From the NCBI GenBank assembly GCA_018883065.1, contig VEQT01000002.1, positions 31,423 through 95,422 on the forward strand: a stretch of 64,000 bases of DNA, written 5' to 3'. Each line of letters opens with the position of its first letter. Position 1 is the stretch's first letter. Shown here piece after piece: positions 25,674 to 35,050 of the stretch. The stretch is from Flavobacterium sp. GTDB lineage: Bacteria; Bacteroidota; Bacteroidia; Flavobacteriales; Flavobacteriaceae. Under the pieces are notes generated by a model that ran no database searches, had not been told where the DNA came from, and saw only the letters and a program-made list of their open reading frames with translations. Position numbers and translations under genes: made by a program.

Positions 25674-25796
25674 GTTAATAGGAATTAATAGTTCAAAAGT
25701 AGAATATATAATTCATTTAAAGAAACATTCTAACGAATATTTTGTGTTGTATTAAGGTATTTTTGTTTTTGTCTCAATTTTAAAGAGTAAAAAATC

Positions 25797-26117
25797 ATGA
25801 AACAGGTAATACTTCCTTATGCCAATAATACAAAAATTCCTGTTGAGGATTTAATAACACACTTTAGAGAAAACAATTTAAAGTATATGATTGTTGGCTC
25901 TAAACAAGTTACACTTCAAAATCATCCCAAACCCAATTCTTTAGATGTTTGGCTTCGTAAACATTCTAATGTTATTAATTACAAAGACACCTGTCAATCG
26001 GTCACTAAAGTAATCACTCAAATTATAAAACATCAATCATTTTCGCAAGGCCTTAGAAAATGCCCTTCAAGTAACAGAATGTGTAAGGCGTTGGTTTTTT
26101 GTGATTGTAATAAATAA
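25797..26117 (+). CDS. small protein of unknown function
   Basis: I do not recognise this 106-residue protein. It starts KQVILPYANNTKIPVEDLITHF, has no signal peptide or membrane segment, and is basic. The last 25 residues hold four cysteines (RKCPSSNRMCKALVFCDCNK). A -7-like TATTTTTG lies near 25758. It is divergent from the XRE regulator, so it could be its target. The cysteine-rich tail is unlike the rest and could be a frame drift, so the end of the gene is less sure than its start. Confidence 0.45.
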   Translation: MKQVILPYANNTKIPVEDLITHFRENNLKYMIVGSKQVTLQNHPKPNSLDVWLRKHSNVINYKDTCQSVTKVITQIIKHQSFSQGLRKCPSSNRMCKALVFCDCNK

Positions 26118-26163
26118 AAAACACCAATTAAAAACAAAACATCAATCTTTAAATAAAAATTAC

Positions 26164-27456
26164 ATGAAAAAACTCTTTACATTTTTGACTTTGTTCACGG
26201 CAACTAACATTTTTGCCACAGACCGTTATGTTGACCCAAACCTTTCATCGGGAAACGGCACCACTTTATTTACTACAATCACTTCTGCAGTTGCAGCAGC
26301 AGTTGGTGGAGACCGAATTATTGTCTCCTCAAATACCTATAATGAACCAACATTAACTATCAATAAATCATTAAAAATAATTCCTCAAATATCAGGTTCT
26401 GTAATTAATCTTAATGCAGATATAAATATTGTTGGCTTATCTGGAATGAAATTAGAATTAATAGGTATAAACTTAGGTATTTATTCAATAAGTACAAGTC
26501 CAATTTCTTCCGGAAGTAATACAAATAGAGCAAAAGTTTCCATAATAAATTGCTCAACTGCAAGTATTGGATTTAACAATGATTATTATGAATTAAATTT
26601 AATTAAAACAAATGTAACTTCAGATGTAAATTTTAGGTTTGGAAATATTGTATCAAGCAGTATGTTGAATTGCTTTTTGTGGGATGAAGACTCAATAGAT
26701 GTAAATGGTTCAATTAAAAATTTCATTGTAGGAAATTCAATAGGGAACAATACTTTTATCTATAATGATAATTATAAATTTATTTTAGCAAATAATACTC
26801 TTAAAAATCTATTTATTAGTAAATGGGTTCTTAATTCTAATTTAACAAACTATATTGAAAACAATGAATTTAACTCAAATTGTAAGTTATATTTTGCTTC
26901 AGTTACTTTATTAGCTCAATGTGGTGCAGATGAAAGTTGTTATTTTTCAAGTGGAGCAGGAAACTTAATTTATAATTTTAAGTTTGTCAATAATAAATTT
27001 TTAGGAAATATTTTGTGTGCGAGAAGAAATACATCTTTAGTTTGGCCTAATGCATTCGGCTGTTTATTATATGGTAGTAGCTATACAGCAGTAACCCAGG
27101 AAGCCACATATAGTACTCAAGCAACCGATACTCCAAATGTATATGCTAATGGTTTTTTTGACTGGTCTTATAATGGTGTTGGAAATTTGCAGGGTTTAAA
27201 TGGTAGTTTGGTTTATACAAATATCGCAGGACCTTCAAACGATATTGACGGGGGTAATCCCAATCACGATTATTATGATATAGATTTAACTATTAATGAT
27301 AGAGGTATTAATGGTGGACCTTATTCACAATTAAATTATAATCCAACCTCAAATCCGAACAATAGCAAAGCTTTCATTTTTGATTTGGAGATGCCTACAG
27401 ATTTGTTTCCTACCCAAACGGTTAATATTAAAGCCAAAGGGTATCATAAAAATTAA
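26164..27456 (+). CDS. secreted protein, probable beta-helix
   Basis: From ATG 26164 the protein has 430 residues; the frame is open 21 codons further upstream but the signal peptide (KKLFTFLTLFTATNIFA) fixes the start. The mature part begins DRYVDPNLSSGNGTTLFTTITSAVAAAVGGDRI, as in pectate-lyase-like beta-helix proteins (DUF1565 type). It continues as Asn/Ile-rich strands typical of a right-handed beta-helix. No catalytic residues or T9SS sorting domain are seen. Its gene ends six bases before the next ATG, so it is co-transcribed with the T9SS protein at 27463. Codon use is AT-richer than in most neighbours. Confidence 0.7.
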   Translation: MKKLFTFLTLFTATNIFATDRYVDPNLSSGNGTTLFTTITSAVAAAVGGDRIIVSSNTYNEPTLTINKSLKIIPQISGSVINLNADINIVGLSGMKLELIGINLGIYSISTSPISSGSNTNRAKVSIINCSTASIGFNNDYYELNLIKTNVTSDVNFRFGNIVSSSMLNCFLWDEDSIDVNGSIKNFIVGNSIGNNTFIYNDNYKFILANNTLKNLFISKWVLNSNLTNYIENNEFNSNCKLYFASVTLLAQCGADESCYFSSGAGNLIYNFKFVNNKFLGNILCARRNTSLVWPNAFGCLLYGSSYTAVTQEATYSTQATDTPNVYANGFFDWSYNGVGNLQGLNGSLVYTNIAGPSNDIDGGNPNHDYYDIDLTINDRGINGGPYSQLNYNPTSNPNNSKAFIFDLEMPTDLFPTQTVNIKAKGYHKN

Positions 27457-27462
27457 TCTACT

Positions 27463-29154
27463 ATGAAAAAGATATTATACATTTTTTTGATAGTAAGCTG
27501 TAGTGTTTTAGCGCAGCCTAAAATAACAGCTAGTGAGTATTTCTGGGGTACTAATGACCCGGGTACTGGAAATGGTATTTCATTGTCTGTAGAAGATGGT
27601 GTTTTTGATGAAGTTGTTGAAAGTGTTATTACAACATTTATTAACTCACAAACAACTGTAGGACCTTTACTTTTTAATATCAGAGTTAAAGACGTTAATA
27701 ATCAATGGGGGCCTACTTTTAAAAAAGTTATTTTTATATTACCAAGTGCTACTGGTTCATTTCGTCATGTTAATTTAACAAAATTTGAATATTTCTTTGG
27801 CAATTTTGATCCAGGAGAAGGAGCGGGAACTACTATCATTGCTTTTGATGGCGCCTTAGATGAAGCTGTCGAAACTGTTTTTAGAAGTCAAGTTACGTGG
27901 GATGTTTCATCGGGGCCTATATTATTTAATATTCGCGCAAAAGATGCCGATAATAGATGGGGACCCTTGTTTAAAAAAACTGTTTTCCCTTATGGAGCAA
28001 ATCCGAATGCAAATTTGGTTCAAGAAGGCGATGCTATTCAAATATGTCCTGGCAGCAGTGTTACTTTAAACTATGCAGGGCCAAACGGGTATACGCCAAC
28101 GTGGTTTGATGGTAGTCATGGTCAATCGATTACTTTTACTCCAACAACAACTGGAGATTATAGCGTTTCAGCAACTTTAGAAAATACAACTTATACAGAT
28201 GCTATAAACATCACATTCAGACCATTGCCAACAGCAACTATTACACCTGCTGGGCAAGTTTTAGTTTGCGCTTCAAGCAATTTCAATTTAGTAGCTAATT
28301 CAGGAACTAACTTAAGTTATCAATGGATATTAAATGGAAATAATATTGTTGGCGGCACAAATGCAAATTATCTGCCTACTGCTACTGGTAATTATAGTGT
28401 TAAGGTAACCGACAGCTCAACAGGTTGTGTAAAAACATCAGATGCAACCGTGCTTGCAAGCTCATTTGTCATGAGTCCAAATGGGACAAATTCTTTTTGC
28501 GGGTCACAAGTACTTTCTGTTCCATTCGGTTCTTCAAATGGTTATCAGTGGAAAAAAGATGGCGTGATACTTTCAGGAGCAGTAAGTAATTCATACACGG
28601 CAACACAGTCTGGAGCCTACACTTGTGTAGTTACTAATGGCGCGTGTGTATTTACCACCGCTAGCACAACACTTTCAACAACACCTGCTCCCACAGGAGC
28701 TTCACCACAACAATTTACATTGGGTAATACCTTGTCTAATTTGACGGTTAATGGCGCATCCTTGTTGTGGTATACAAGTGCAGTAGGAGGTAGTGCAATT
28801 CCTAGTTCGACAGTTTTAGTAAATGGTAGCACGTATTATGTGAGCCAAACAGTTAATGGTTGTGAAAGTCCAGTTCGGCTTTCGGTTGTAGTTCAACAAG
28901 CCTTGAGCACTCCAGAATTTAATTTGTTTTCTATAGAATATAGCCCAAATCCGGTACACAATATTTTGCATATAAAATCTGATGTTATAGTTCAGACTTT
29001 CAGGTTGATTTCGAGTTTAGGTCAATTAATAAATCAAAAAGAAGTGAATAATAATGAATTTGAATTTGATTTTACCTCATTGCCAACGGGAGTTTATTTT
29101 GTTGGAATTACCACTTCACAGGGATATAAATTATTGAAAATAATAAAAGAATAA
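27463..29154 (+). CDS. T9SS type A sorting-domain protein with two tandem EYFWG-type domains and Ig-like domains
   Basis: The 563-residue protein has a signal peptide (ends CSVLAQ). Two tandem copies of a roughly 75-residue unit follow (about 20-95 and 98-172). Each runs from EYF(W/F)G-N-DPG-G through DG-DE-VE to LFNIR-KD-N-WGP-FKK-F. Ig/PKD-like domains fill about 180-480, and the T9SS sorting domain closes the protein (YSPNPVHNILHIKS, FDFTSLPTGVYFVGI). It is a cell-surface or secreted protein without a recognised enzyme. It pairs with the beta-helix protein upstream. The tandem unit recurs in many Bacteroidota surface proteins, but I know no assigned function. Confidence 0.8.
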   Translation: MKKILYIFLIVSCSVLAQPKITASEYFWGTNDPGTGNGISLSVEDGVFDEVVESVITTFINSQTTVGPLLFNIRVKDVNNQWGPTFKKVIFILPSATGSFRHVNLTKFEYFFGNFDPGEGAGTTIIAFDGALDEAVETVFRSQVTWDVSSGPILFNIRAKDADNRWGPLFKKTVFPYGANPNANLVQEGDAIQICPGSSVTLNYAGPNGYTPTWFDGSHGQSITFTPTTTGDYSVSATLENTTYTDAINITFRPLPTATITPAGQVLVCASSNFNLVANSGTNLSYQWILNGNNIVGGTNANYLPTATGNYSVKVTDSSTGCVKTSDATVLASSFVMSPNGTNSFCGSQVLSVPFGSSNGYQWKKDGVILSGAVSNSYTATQSGAYTCVVTNGACVFTTASTTLSTTPAPTGASPQQFTLGNTLSNLTVNGASLLWYTSAVGGSAIPSSTVLVNGSTYYVSQTVNGCESPVRLSVVVQQALSTPEFNLFSIEYSPNPVHNILHIKSDVIVQTFRLISSLGQLINQKEVNNNEFEFDFTSLPTGVYFVGITTSQGYKLLKIIKE

Positions 29155-29259
29155 ATAAAATAACCTCAGCCAATACCCACATAGTGAAAACTAATTTAGA
29201 TGTAGGGATGGTTGAGAAAATTTCGGTAGCTTTGCTCGGTAATTATAAAAAAATACAAC

Positions 29260-29577
29260 ATGGCATTAGCAATAACCGATGCAACTTTTGATGAAGTTGT
29301 ATTGCAATCAGACAAACCAGTATTGGTAGATTTTTGGGCAGCTTGGTGCGGTCCGTGCAGAATGGTGGGTCCCATCATCGATGAAATTAGTGAAGAATAT
29401 GCGGGTAAAGCCGTAATTGGAAAAGTAGATGTAGATGCCAATCAAGAATTTGCTGCCAAATATGGTGTGCGAAACATTCCAACGGTATTGGTGTTTCACA
29501 AAGGAGAAGTAGTAGGTCGTCAGGTGGGTGTAGCCCCAAAACAAACCTATGCAGATAGTTTGGACGCTTTATTGTAA
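29260..29577 (+). CDS. trxA: thioredoxin
   Basis: The 105-residue protein has the active site WCGPC (about 30-34) within VDFWAAWCGPCRMVGP, the cis-proline region NIPTVLVFHKGE and a C-terminal helix, all at normal length. It is a cytoplasmic disulfide reductase that would be served by thioredoxin reductase. A TAGCTTTG -7 element is at 29227-29234 and a terminator-like hairpin follows the gene. Confidence 0.97.
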   Translation: MALAITDATFDEVVLQSDKPVLVDFWAAWCGPCRMVGPIIDEISEEYAGKAVIGKVDVDANQEFAAKYGVRNIPTVLVFHKGEVVGRQVGVAPKQTYADSLDALL

Positions 29578-29599
29578 TTCTGTTTTTCTCTAAATAAAC

Positions 29600-29631
29600 A
29601 AAAGGTTTAACGCAAGTTAGGCCTTTTTTTT
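29600..29631 (+). terminator. probable terminator after trxA
   Basis: AAAGGTTTAAC and GTTAGGCCTTT pair imperfectly around GCAA, followed by a T run of eight. It lies just before the DUF58 gene promoter. Confidence 0.6.
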
Positions 29632-29645
29632 GTGCGATTACTTCC

Positions 29646-29653
29646 TATATTTG
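29646..29653 (+). promoter_or_regulatory. -7 promoter element TATATTTG, very close to the DUF58 ATG
   Basis: TATATTTG ends five bases before the ATG at 29659, so transcription should start at or beside the start codon. No -33 TTTG at the right distance was found; the nearest (29629-29632) is only 13 bases away. Confidence 0.45.
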
Positions 29654-29658
29654 AAGCC

Positions 29659-30585
29659 ATGAATCTCTCGCAACAGCAAGCGCAAATTGCCCGTTTTGAC
29701 CACCTAGAATTACTGGCCAACCAAGTGGTTGAAGGTTTTATTTCGGGCATGCACAAAAGCCCATTTCATGGGTTTTCGGCCGAGTTTGCCGAGCACAAGG
29801 TGTACAACCCCGGCGAGAGCACCAAGCATTTAGATTGGAAGTTATTTGCCAAAACCGATCGCCTATATACCAAGCGTTTTGACGAAGAAACCAACCTGCG
29901 CTGCCATTTAATCATCGATAATTCCTCGTCGATGCATTACCCCAAATTAACTGCCAATGAACCATTTTACCAGAGTAAAATTGGATTTGCTGTTTTGGCT
30001 TCGGCAGTATTGATGAATTTACTCAAAAAACAACGCGATGCAGTGGGTTTAAGTTTGTTTTCTGATCGCTACGAATTTTATGCGCCAGAAAAAGGAAGCG
30101 ACCGGCATCACCGCATGATTTTACAGCAATTGGAACACGTATTGGTTGCGCCCAAAGTAGCCAAGAGTACACAAACGATAGCTTATTTACACCAAATTGC
30201 CGAGAAAATTCACCGCCGTTCGATGATCATATTGTTTACAGATATGTTTCAGTTAGAAGATGAAAAGGCTTTGTTTTCGGCTTTGCAACACCTCAAGTAC
30301 CAAAAGCATAAAGTTGTGTTGTTTCATGTAATTGACGAAAAAACCGAATTGCACTTTGATTATGATAACGCCCCGCGCAAATTTATCGACGTAGAAACCG
30401 GTGAATTTGTGAATATTTATGCCGACAACGTCAAGGAAATCTACGAACAAAAGCTTCAAGCCTACTTTAAGCGCCTATCTGAAACCTGTATTCAAAACAA
30501 GATTAAGTACGTTCCGGTGAATGTGGGCGCCGATTTTGAAAAAATTCTTACTACTTACTTGGTTGAAAAACAAAGTTTTGGCTGA
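29659..30585 (+). CDS. DUF58 protein (vWA-like fold)
   Basis: From ATG 29659 the protein has 308 residues; a GTG at 29632 extends the frame over the promoter. KSPFHGFSAEFAEHKVYNPGESTKHLDWKLFAKTDR and RFDEETNLRCHLIIDNSSSMHY are DUF58 hallmarks, the latter with a DxSxS metal-ion-dependent adhesion motif. FTDMFQ in the middle fits the vWA fold. Members usually act with MoxR ATPases in cell-envelope or respiratory complex maturation; no MoxR gene is seen beside it here. No membrane segments; cytoplasmic. Confidence 0.88.
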   Translation: MNLSQQQAQIARFDHLELLANQVVEGFISGMHKSPFHGFSAEFAEHKVYNPGESTKHLDWKLFAKTDRLYTKRFDEETNLRCHLIIDNSSSMHYPKLTANEPFYQSKIGFAVLASAVLMNLLKKQRDAVGLSLFSDRYEFYAPEKGSDRHHRMILQQLEHVLVAPKVAKSTQTIAYLHQIAEKIHRRSMIILFTDMFQLEDEKALFSALQHLKYQKHKVVLFHVIDEKTELHFDYDNAPRKFIDVETGEFVNIYADNVKEIYEQKLQAYFKRLSETCIQNKIKYVPVNVGADFEKILTTYLVEKQSFG

Positions 30586-30623
30586 CATTTTGAATTCAGT
30601 AAAAAGAAAATAAAAATAAATAC

Positions 30624-30653
30624 TTGCAGATGTAAAATTCTATCCTATATTTG
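30624..30653 (+). promoter_or_regulatory. promoter of tRNA-Asp
   Basis: TTG at 30624-30626, a 19-base spacer and TATATTTG at 30646-30653 match the Bacteroidota promoter consensus. Transcription should begin near 30658, about 34 bases before the tRNA. Confidence 0.65.
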
Positions 30654-30691
30654 CAACCGCTAATAAAGTTTCTAGTATACGATAGCAGCAA

Positions 30692-30765
30692 GGTTTGGTA
30701 GTTCAGTTGGTTAGAATACATGCCTGTCACGCATGGGGTCGCGGGTTCGAGTCCCGTCCAGACCG
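30692..30765 (+). tRNA. tRNA-Asp (anticodon GTC)
   Basis: The acceptor stem GGTTTGG pairs with CCAGACC (one G-T wobble), the D-arm contains AGTTGGTTAGA, and the anticodon stem-loop is CATGC-CTGTCAC-GCATG with GTC. The T-arm is GCGGG-TTCGAGT-CCCGT. The discriminator base is G and CCA is not encoded. A terminator hairpin follows. Confidence 0.97.
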
Positions 30766-30776
30766 CAACTTTTGGG

Positions 30777-30806
30777 AAAGCACTTTGGAAACAAAGTGCT
30801 TTTTTG
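30777..30806 (+). terminator. terminator after tRNA-Asp
   Basis: AAAGCACTTTG and CAAAGTGCTTT form an 11-pair stem around GAAA, followed by T residues, 11 bases after the tRNA. Confidence 0.9.
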
Positions 30807-31030
30807 CCCAAAAAAGGAAATATCCAAGACGATGTTTTAAAAACATCTGAAACGAAAGTTGTGTTGTTTTCGTCTCGTTTTTTAAAATGAGACACGGTTT
30901 AGTAGTTAGACCAATGAAAAGCTTTTCGCTCCGGCGATTAGCTTTTTTGCATTTAGTACCATTTCTGTTCAGTAAATTCAAGATGTTTTTTAGTATCTTT
31001 CCAAACATTTCCCGATTTAAAAGCGATTTT

Positions 31031-34000
31031 ATGAAAAAAACATTCCTTTTTGTTGCATTATTTTTTATTTCATTAGCGGGTCAGGCCCAATTTACACAAC
31101 CCGTTGTAAACAATAATGCCTGCGATTCCAATGGCGATGGATACGAAGTATTTAATTTGTTGAATATTTCATCTGAGATCTTAACGCTAGTCGATCCCCA
31201 ACAATATACGGTGACGCATCACCTGAATCAGCAAGAAGCTTCCCTTGGAATAAATCCAATTTTGCAATCGGATTATACCAATACAGTGTTTGTCCAACAA
31301 ATGCTGTTTGCGCGAATAGTAAATATTCAGACCAACGCGGTGCAAATCATGCCCTATATTTTGCACGCGAACCCTTCGCCACAAGACATAGATTACACCA
31401 TAACAATTTGCGACTACGACAACAATAACGACGGCTTTGCGGTTTCAGAACCTTTAAATTCGTATGATGCAATATTTATTGGGAATAATGCCAATAGTAT
31501 AACATCCTATCACGCTACCCAACTTGAAGCCGAAACCAACCACAATGCCTTGGACGCGTTTGGTCCCTACATGAATCAAAGTCCCTGGACTGAAATTATT
31601 TATGTGCGCGTAACCGACTTATCTACAGGTTGTGTAACCATATCATCCTTGCATCTACAGGTAATCTATTGCGGTACCAATTTTTGCGAAGCCCCTTATG
31701 CGTTACAGGCTGTTGCATCCACCCCAACTTCGATAGCAGTAGAGTGGGCATTTAATACTGTGGCAACCCAAATCGAATTGTATGTAGTGCCTGCAGGATC
31801 ACCTGCTCCAACAGCCAACACCACCTCCACAATTGTATTGCCGCCCACCCAATCAAACACAAGTATTACCGGTTTGCTTTGTAACACCACCTACGATATT
31901 TACCTCAGAAATAGTTGTTCATCTGGACTAAGTAGTTCATGGACATTACTAACAGCTTCAACCGAACCATGCAGTAGTCCGTATTCAAACCCTGTAGATT
32001 TATATGCTTGTGGAACAGGAGTTGTTTCTTGTTTTAACCTCACCGAAAATACACCAGTTATTTTGGGCAATTTAAATCCGGTGAATTACCAAGTTACATA
32101 CCACAGTTCCTATTCTAATGCAAGTGCTGGGATCAATCCACTACTCAATGCAACCCAATATTGTACAGAAATTAACGCGTTTATTTACGTTCGTGTGGTT
32201 GAACTCAGCACAGGTGTAGTAGAGATTAAATCGTTTAGCGTGTATTTGGTTGACGCTCCTCCAATGCCCGATCAAGTGATTACGAATTGCTTCAATGGGC
32301 CTAATGCTACTTCCTGTTGGGATTTAACTCAAGTGGCTACAAATACCAATCAAGACCCACAAAACATCAGTTACTTTTCATCTCAAAATGAGGCCACTTT
32401 AGGCATTAATCCCATTCCAAACCCCAGTTGTTTTGTGAGTATAGTGGGAACACCAACCTTACCCACATTGTATTACCGGGTGTTTTATCCTTTTTCTGGT
32501 TGTTCATCTATTGGACCAATCCAATTGATTTTGATTGATTGTGTTCAGCCCGGCCAGCCACAAAGTTTTGCTCAATGTGTTGATGCAAATGGTACAGCTT
32601 GTTTTATGCTTACTGATAATAATCAACCTATAATTGGAACGCTCAATCCGGCCGATTATACCATTACTTATCACGACTCACCAAACACAGCCGAAGCCAA
32701 TGTTAATCCGTTGTCTTCTCCCTATTGTGTGGGCGAAGGAAACCACGCCATTTATGCCCGTGTAGACAACAACAACGACGCCGGTTACTTTACTACAGTG
32801 TTTTTCTTGAATGTGAATTCCTATTTATATAATCCTACTCCATTAGCTGAGCTAAATCAATGCGATGACAACCTCGATGGCAACATCATCTTTGATTTAA
32901 CCAGTGTGCAAGCTCAGCTTAATTCATCGGCTCCGCTCACGTATTTTGTTAGCGAAGCAGCGGCACAAACCAACACCAATCCAATTGCTAATCCAGCAAC
33001 CTATTCGATTCCTGTTCAGCCCAATGCAAGTGTGATTTACGTACGTGAAAATATCCCAAATGCCTGCGATAACTTGTATAGCTTTCAGTTGCGCACGTAT
33101 TCCAATTGCAATTTAGCGTCCAATTGCATCATGGCCAATTCACTTTGTAACGCCCTTGGGATTCCGTTTATTAATTCAGTAAACACGCAAGTTACAGAGC
33201 CAGGAGCTAGTTACGGCTGTTTAAATACTCACCCAAACCCAACTTGGTTTTATCTGCCGGTTAGCAATCCGGGATCAATAAATCTAATGGTACAACAAAA
33301 TGCTTCAATTTCGTTCAATTCAACTACGTTTGATGTAGACTTTATAGTGTATGGACCCTACACCAGCCCAACAGCTCCATGTTACAACCAACTCACGCCC
33401 GATAAAATCGTAAGTTGTAGTTATTCGGCAGCTGCAACTGAGTATCCGGTAATTCCTAATGCACTACCCGGTCAATATTACTTGTTGATGACTACCAATT
33501 TTAGCAACCAACCCGGTTACATTAAAATATCGGACATCGGAAATGGAAATAGTGGTGGTATCGATTGCTCAGGTATGCGATTAAATGCCTTTTTGGATTC
33601 AAATGCCAATGGTGTGCAAGACAACAATGAACAAAATTTTCCTTTAGGACAATTTCAATACGAGCTAAACCAAAACATGGTGGTTCATAATATTTCATCA
33701 CCATCCGGAATGTATAATATCTACGACACCAATGCGGCCAATTCCTATCAGTTAAATTATGTACTAGATGCAGCCTATGCCAACCAATATCAAGTATTAG
33801 CTTCCTATTCAGATGTACATGTGGTAATAGGTGGCGGCATGACTACCTATAATTTCCCCGTTACAATCTTGCAAACCTACCACGATTTGGCAGTTACAGT
33901 TGTTCCTCTAAGCGCTCCACGTCCCGGGTTTATTTACCAAAATTTAATTACTTTTAGAAATCTAGGAAATCAGGTTGTGGCCAATGCCGTTTTGAATTTC

Positions 34001-34939
34001 ACAAAAGATCCGATGATTAGCATTAGTTCTATTTCTGCCCCTGGTAGTGTGGCCAATGCTACAGGATTTACTTACCCCGTTTCTAATTTACAACCTTTTG
34101 AATCGCGCACAATTACCGTATACATGCAAGTGCCTGTAATTCCTACTGTAAATGCCGGTGAATTTCTTACCAATTCAGCATTAATAACTTCAACAGTTTC
34201 AGATATAATGCCCGAGAACAACAACTCGTTTGCTACTGAAATGGTGATAAACGCTTATGATCCGAATGACAAAGTAGAGTCGCACGGGGAGAAAATTTTA
34301 TTTTCAACCTTCACTGCCTCCGATTATTTGTACTATACCATACGATTTGAAAATACCGGAAATGGCAGTGCTATCAATGTTACAGTAAATGATTTGCTTG
34401 ACGAGCAATTGGATGAAAACTCCATTCAAATGATACGCAGTAGTCATAACTATGTGTTGGATCGGGTAGGCCGAAATTTGAGCTGGCGTTTCAACGACAT
34501 TTTATTGCCGCCATCAATTGAAAATACGGATATTGGTAAAGGATACATTACCTTTAAAATAAAGCCAAAACCTGGTTTTGCAGTGGGCACCATTATTCCA
34601 AATACGGCATCCATCTATTTTGATTTTAATCCGGCCATTGTAACCAATACATTCCTCACCAAGTTTGTATCCACATTAGGTTCAAATGCACCCGATACTG
34701 TTGCATTTTCGCTCTACCCCAATCCGGCCCACAATCAAGTTGCTGTTCGCATAGGCAATTCATCAGCCACTATAGAACGCATCAAAATTATGGACTACAT
34801 GGGTAAAGTTATTTTGCAGCAAGTTGGCGCATCTCCTACCGAAACAGTTGATGTACAACAATTGGCCAAAGGCATATATTTGATTGAAATAACCACAAGT
34901 CTACAACAAGTAGCTACACAAAAATTGGTGGTTCAATAA
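31031..34939 (+). CDS. large T9SS type A sorting-domain protein with DUF7619-like domain
   Basis: From ATG 31031 the protein has 1302 residues; the frame is open 48 codons further left but the signal peptide KKTFLFVALFFISLAGQAQ fixes the start. The passenger contains at least five repeats of about 85-100 residues of the form (T/Y)xxHxxxxxAxxGINP...YVRV, a fibronectin III-like domain (about 240-310), and a conserved-repeat/DUF11-like part. A DUF7619-type domain follows (YDPNDKVESHGEKI, then TASIYFDFNPAIVTNT). The end is a T9SS domain (FSLYPNPAHNQVAVRI, QLAKGIYLIEITT). It is a secreted, probably cell-attached protein, perhaps an adhesin. No catalytic site is seen. Confidence 0.85.
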   Translation: MKKTFLFVALFFISLAGQAQFTQPVVNNNACDSNGDGYEVFNLLNISSEILTLVDPQQYTVTHHLNQQEASLGINPILQSDYTNTVFVQQMLFARIVNIQTNAVQIMPYILHANPSPQDIDYTITICDYDNNNDGFAVSEPLNSYDAIFIGNNANSITSYHATQLEAETNHNALDAFGPYMNQSPWTEIIYVRVTDLSTGCVTISSLHLQVIYCGTNFCEAPYALQAVASTPTSIAVEWAFNTVATQIELYVVPAGSPAPTANTTSTIVLPPTQSNTSITGLLCNTTYDIYLRNSCSSGLSSSWTLLTASTEPCSSPYSNPVDLYACGTGVVSCFNLTENTPVILGNLNPVNYQVTYHSSYSNASAGINPLLNATQYCTEINAFIYVRVVELSTGVVEIKSFSVYLVDAPPMPDQVITNCFNGPNATSCWDLTQVATNTNQDPQNISYFSSQNEATLGINPIPNPSCFVSIVGTPTLPTLYYRVFYPFSGCSSIGPIQLILIDCVQPGQPQSFAQCVDANGTACFMLTDNNQPIIGTLNPADYTITYHDSPNTAEANVNPLSSPYCVGEGNHAIYARVDNNNDAGYFTTVFFLNVNSYLYNPTPLAELNQCDDNLDGNIIFDLTSVQAQLNSSAPLTYFVSEAAAQTNTNPIANPATYSIPVQPNASVIYVRENIPNACDNLYSFQLRTYSNCNLASNCIMANSLCNALGIPFINSVNTQVTEPGASYGCLNTHPNPTWFYLPVSNPGSINLMVQQNASISFNSTTFDVDFIVYGPYTSPTAPCYNQLTPDKIVSCSYSAAATEYPVIPNALPGQYYLLMTTNFSNQPGYIKISDIGNGNSGGIDCSGMRLNAFLDSNANGVQDNNEQNFPLGQFQYELNQNMVVHNISSPSGMYNIYDTNAANSYQLNYVLDAAYANQYQVLASYSDVHVVIGGGMTTYNFPVTILQTYHDLAVTVVPLSAPRPGFIYQNLITFRNLGNQVVANAVLNFTKDPMISISSISAPGSVANATGFTYPVSNLQPFESRTITVYMQVPVIPTVNAGEFLTNSALITSTVSDIMPENNNSFATEMVINAYDPNDKVESHGEKILFSTFTASDYLYYTIRFENTGNGSAINVTVNDLLDEQLDENSIQMIRSSHNYVLDRVGRNLSWRFNDILLPPSIENTDIGKGYITFKIKPKPGFAVGTIIPNTASIYFDFNPAIVTNTFLTKFVSTLGSNAPDTVAFSLYPNPAHNQVAVRIGNSSATIERIKIMDYMGKVILQQVGASPTETVDVQQLAKGIYLIEITTSLQQVATQKLVVQ

Positions 34940-34956
34940 ACCACGCGTTAATTCAC

Positions 34957-34986
34957 AAAAACCAGCTTACAAATGCTGGTTTTTTG
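34957..34986 (+). terminator. rho-independent terminator
   Basis: AAAACCAGC and GCTGGTTTTTT flank a 7-base loop, 17 bases after the stop of the large T9SS gene. Confidence 0.88.
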
Positions 34987-35050
34987 TTTGTTTCAAGCTC
35001 GTCTATGTTTTTGATTTATTTACTACTTTTGAGGCGCTAACGACACTATT

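Noticed and set aside
25702-25714. GAAT-ATATA-ATTC inverted repeat between the XRE gene and its divergent neighbour
   Set aside because: Four-base arms in A/T-rich DNA are expected by chance, so it was not listed as an operator.
26101-26163. N-terminal extension of the beta-helix protein overlapping the 25797 gene
   Set aside because: The signal peptide begins at the ATG at 26164; the extension is Lys/Asn-rich and unlike a leader.
30596-31008. Leftward open frames across tRNA-Asp with a SGRDSNPRPHA-type sequence
   Set aside because: They are the antisense of the tRNA and its flanks, a well-known source of false protein calls. No start signal or family match.
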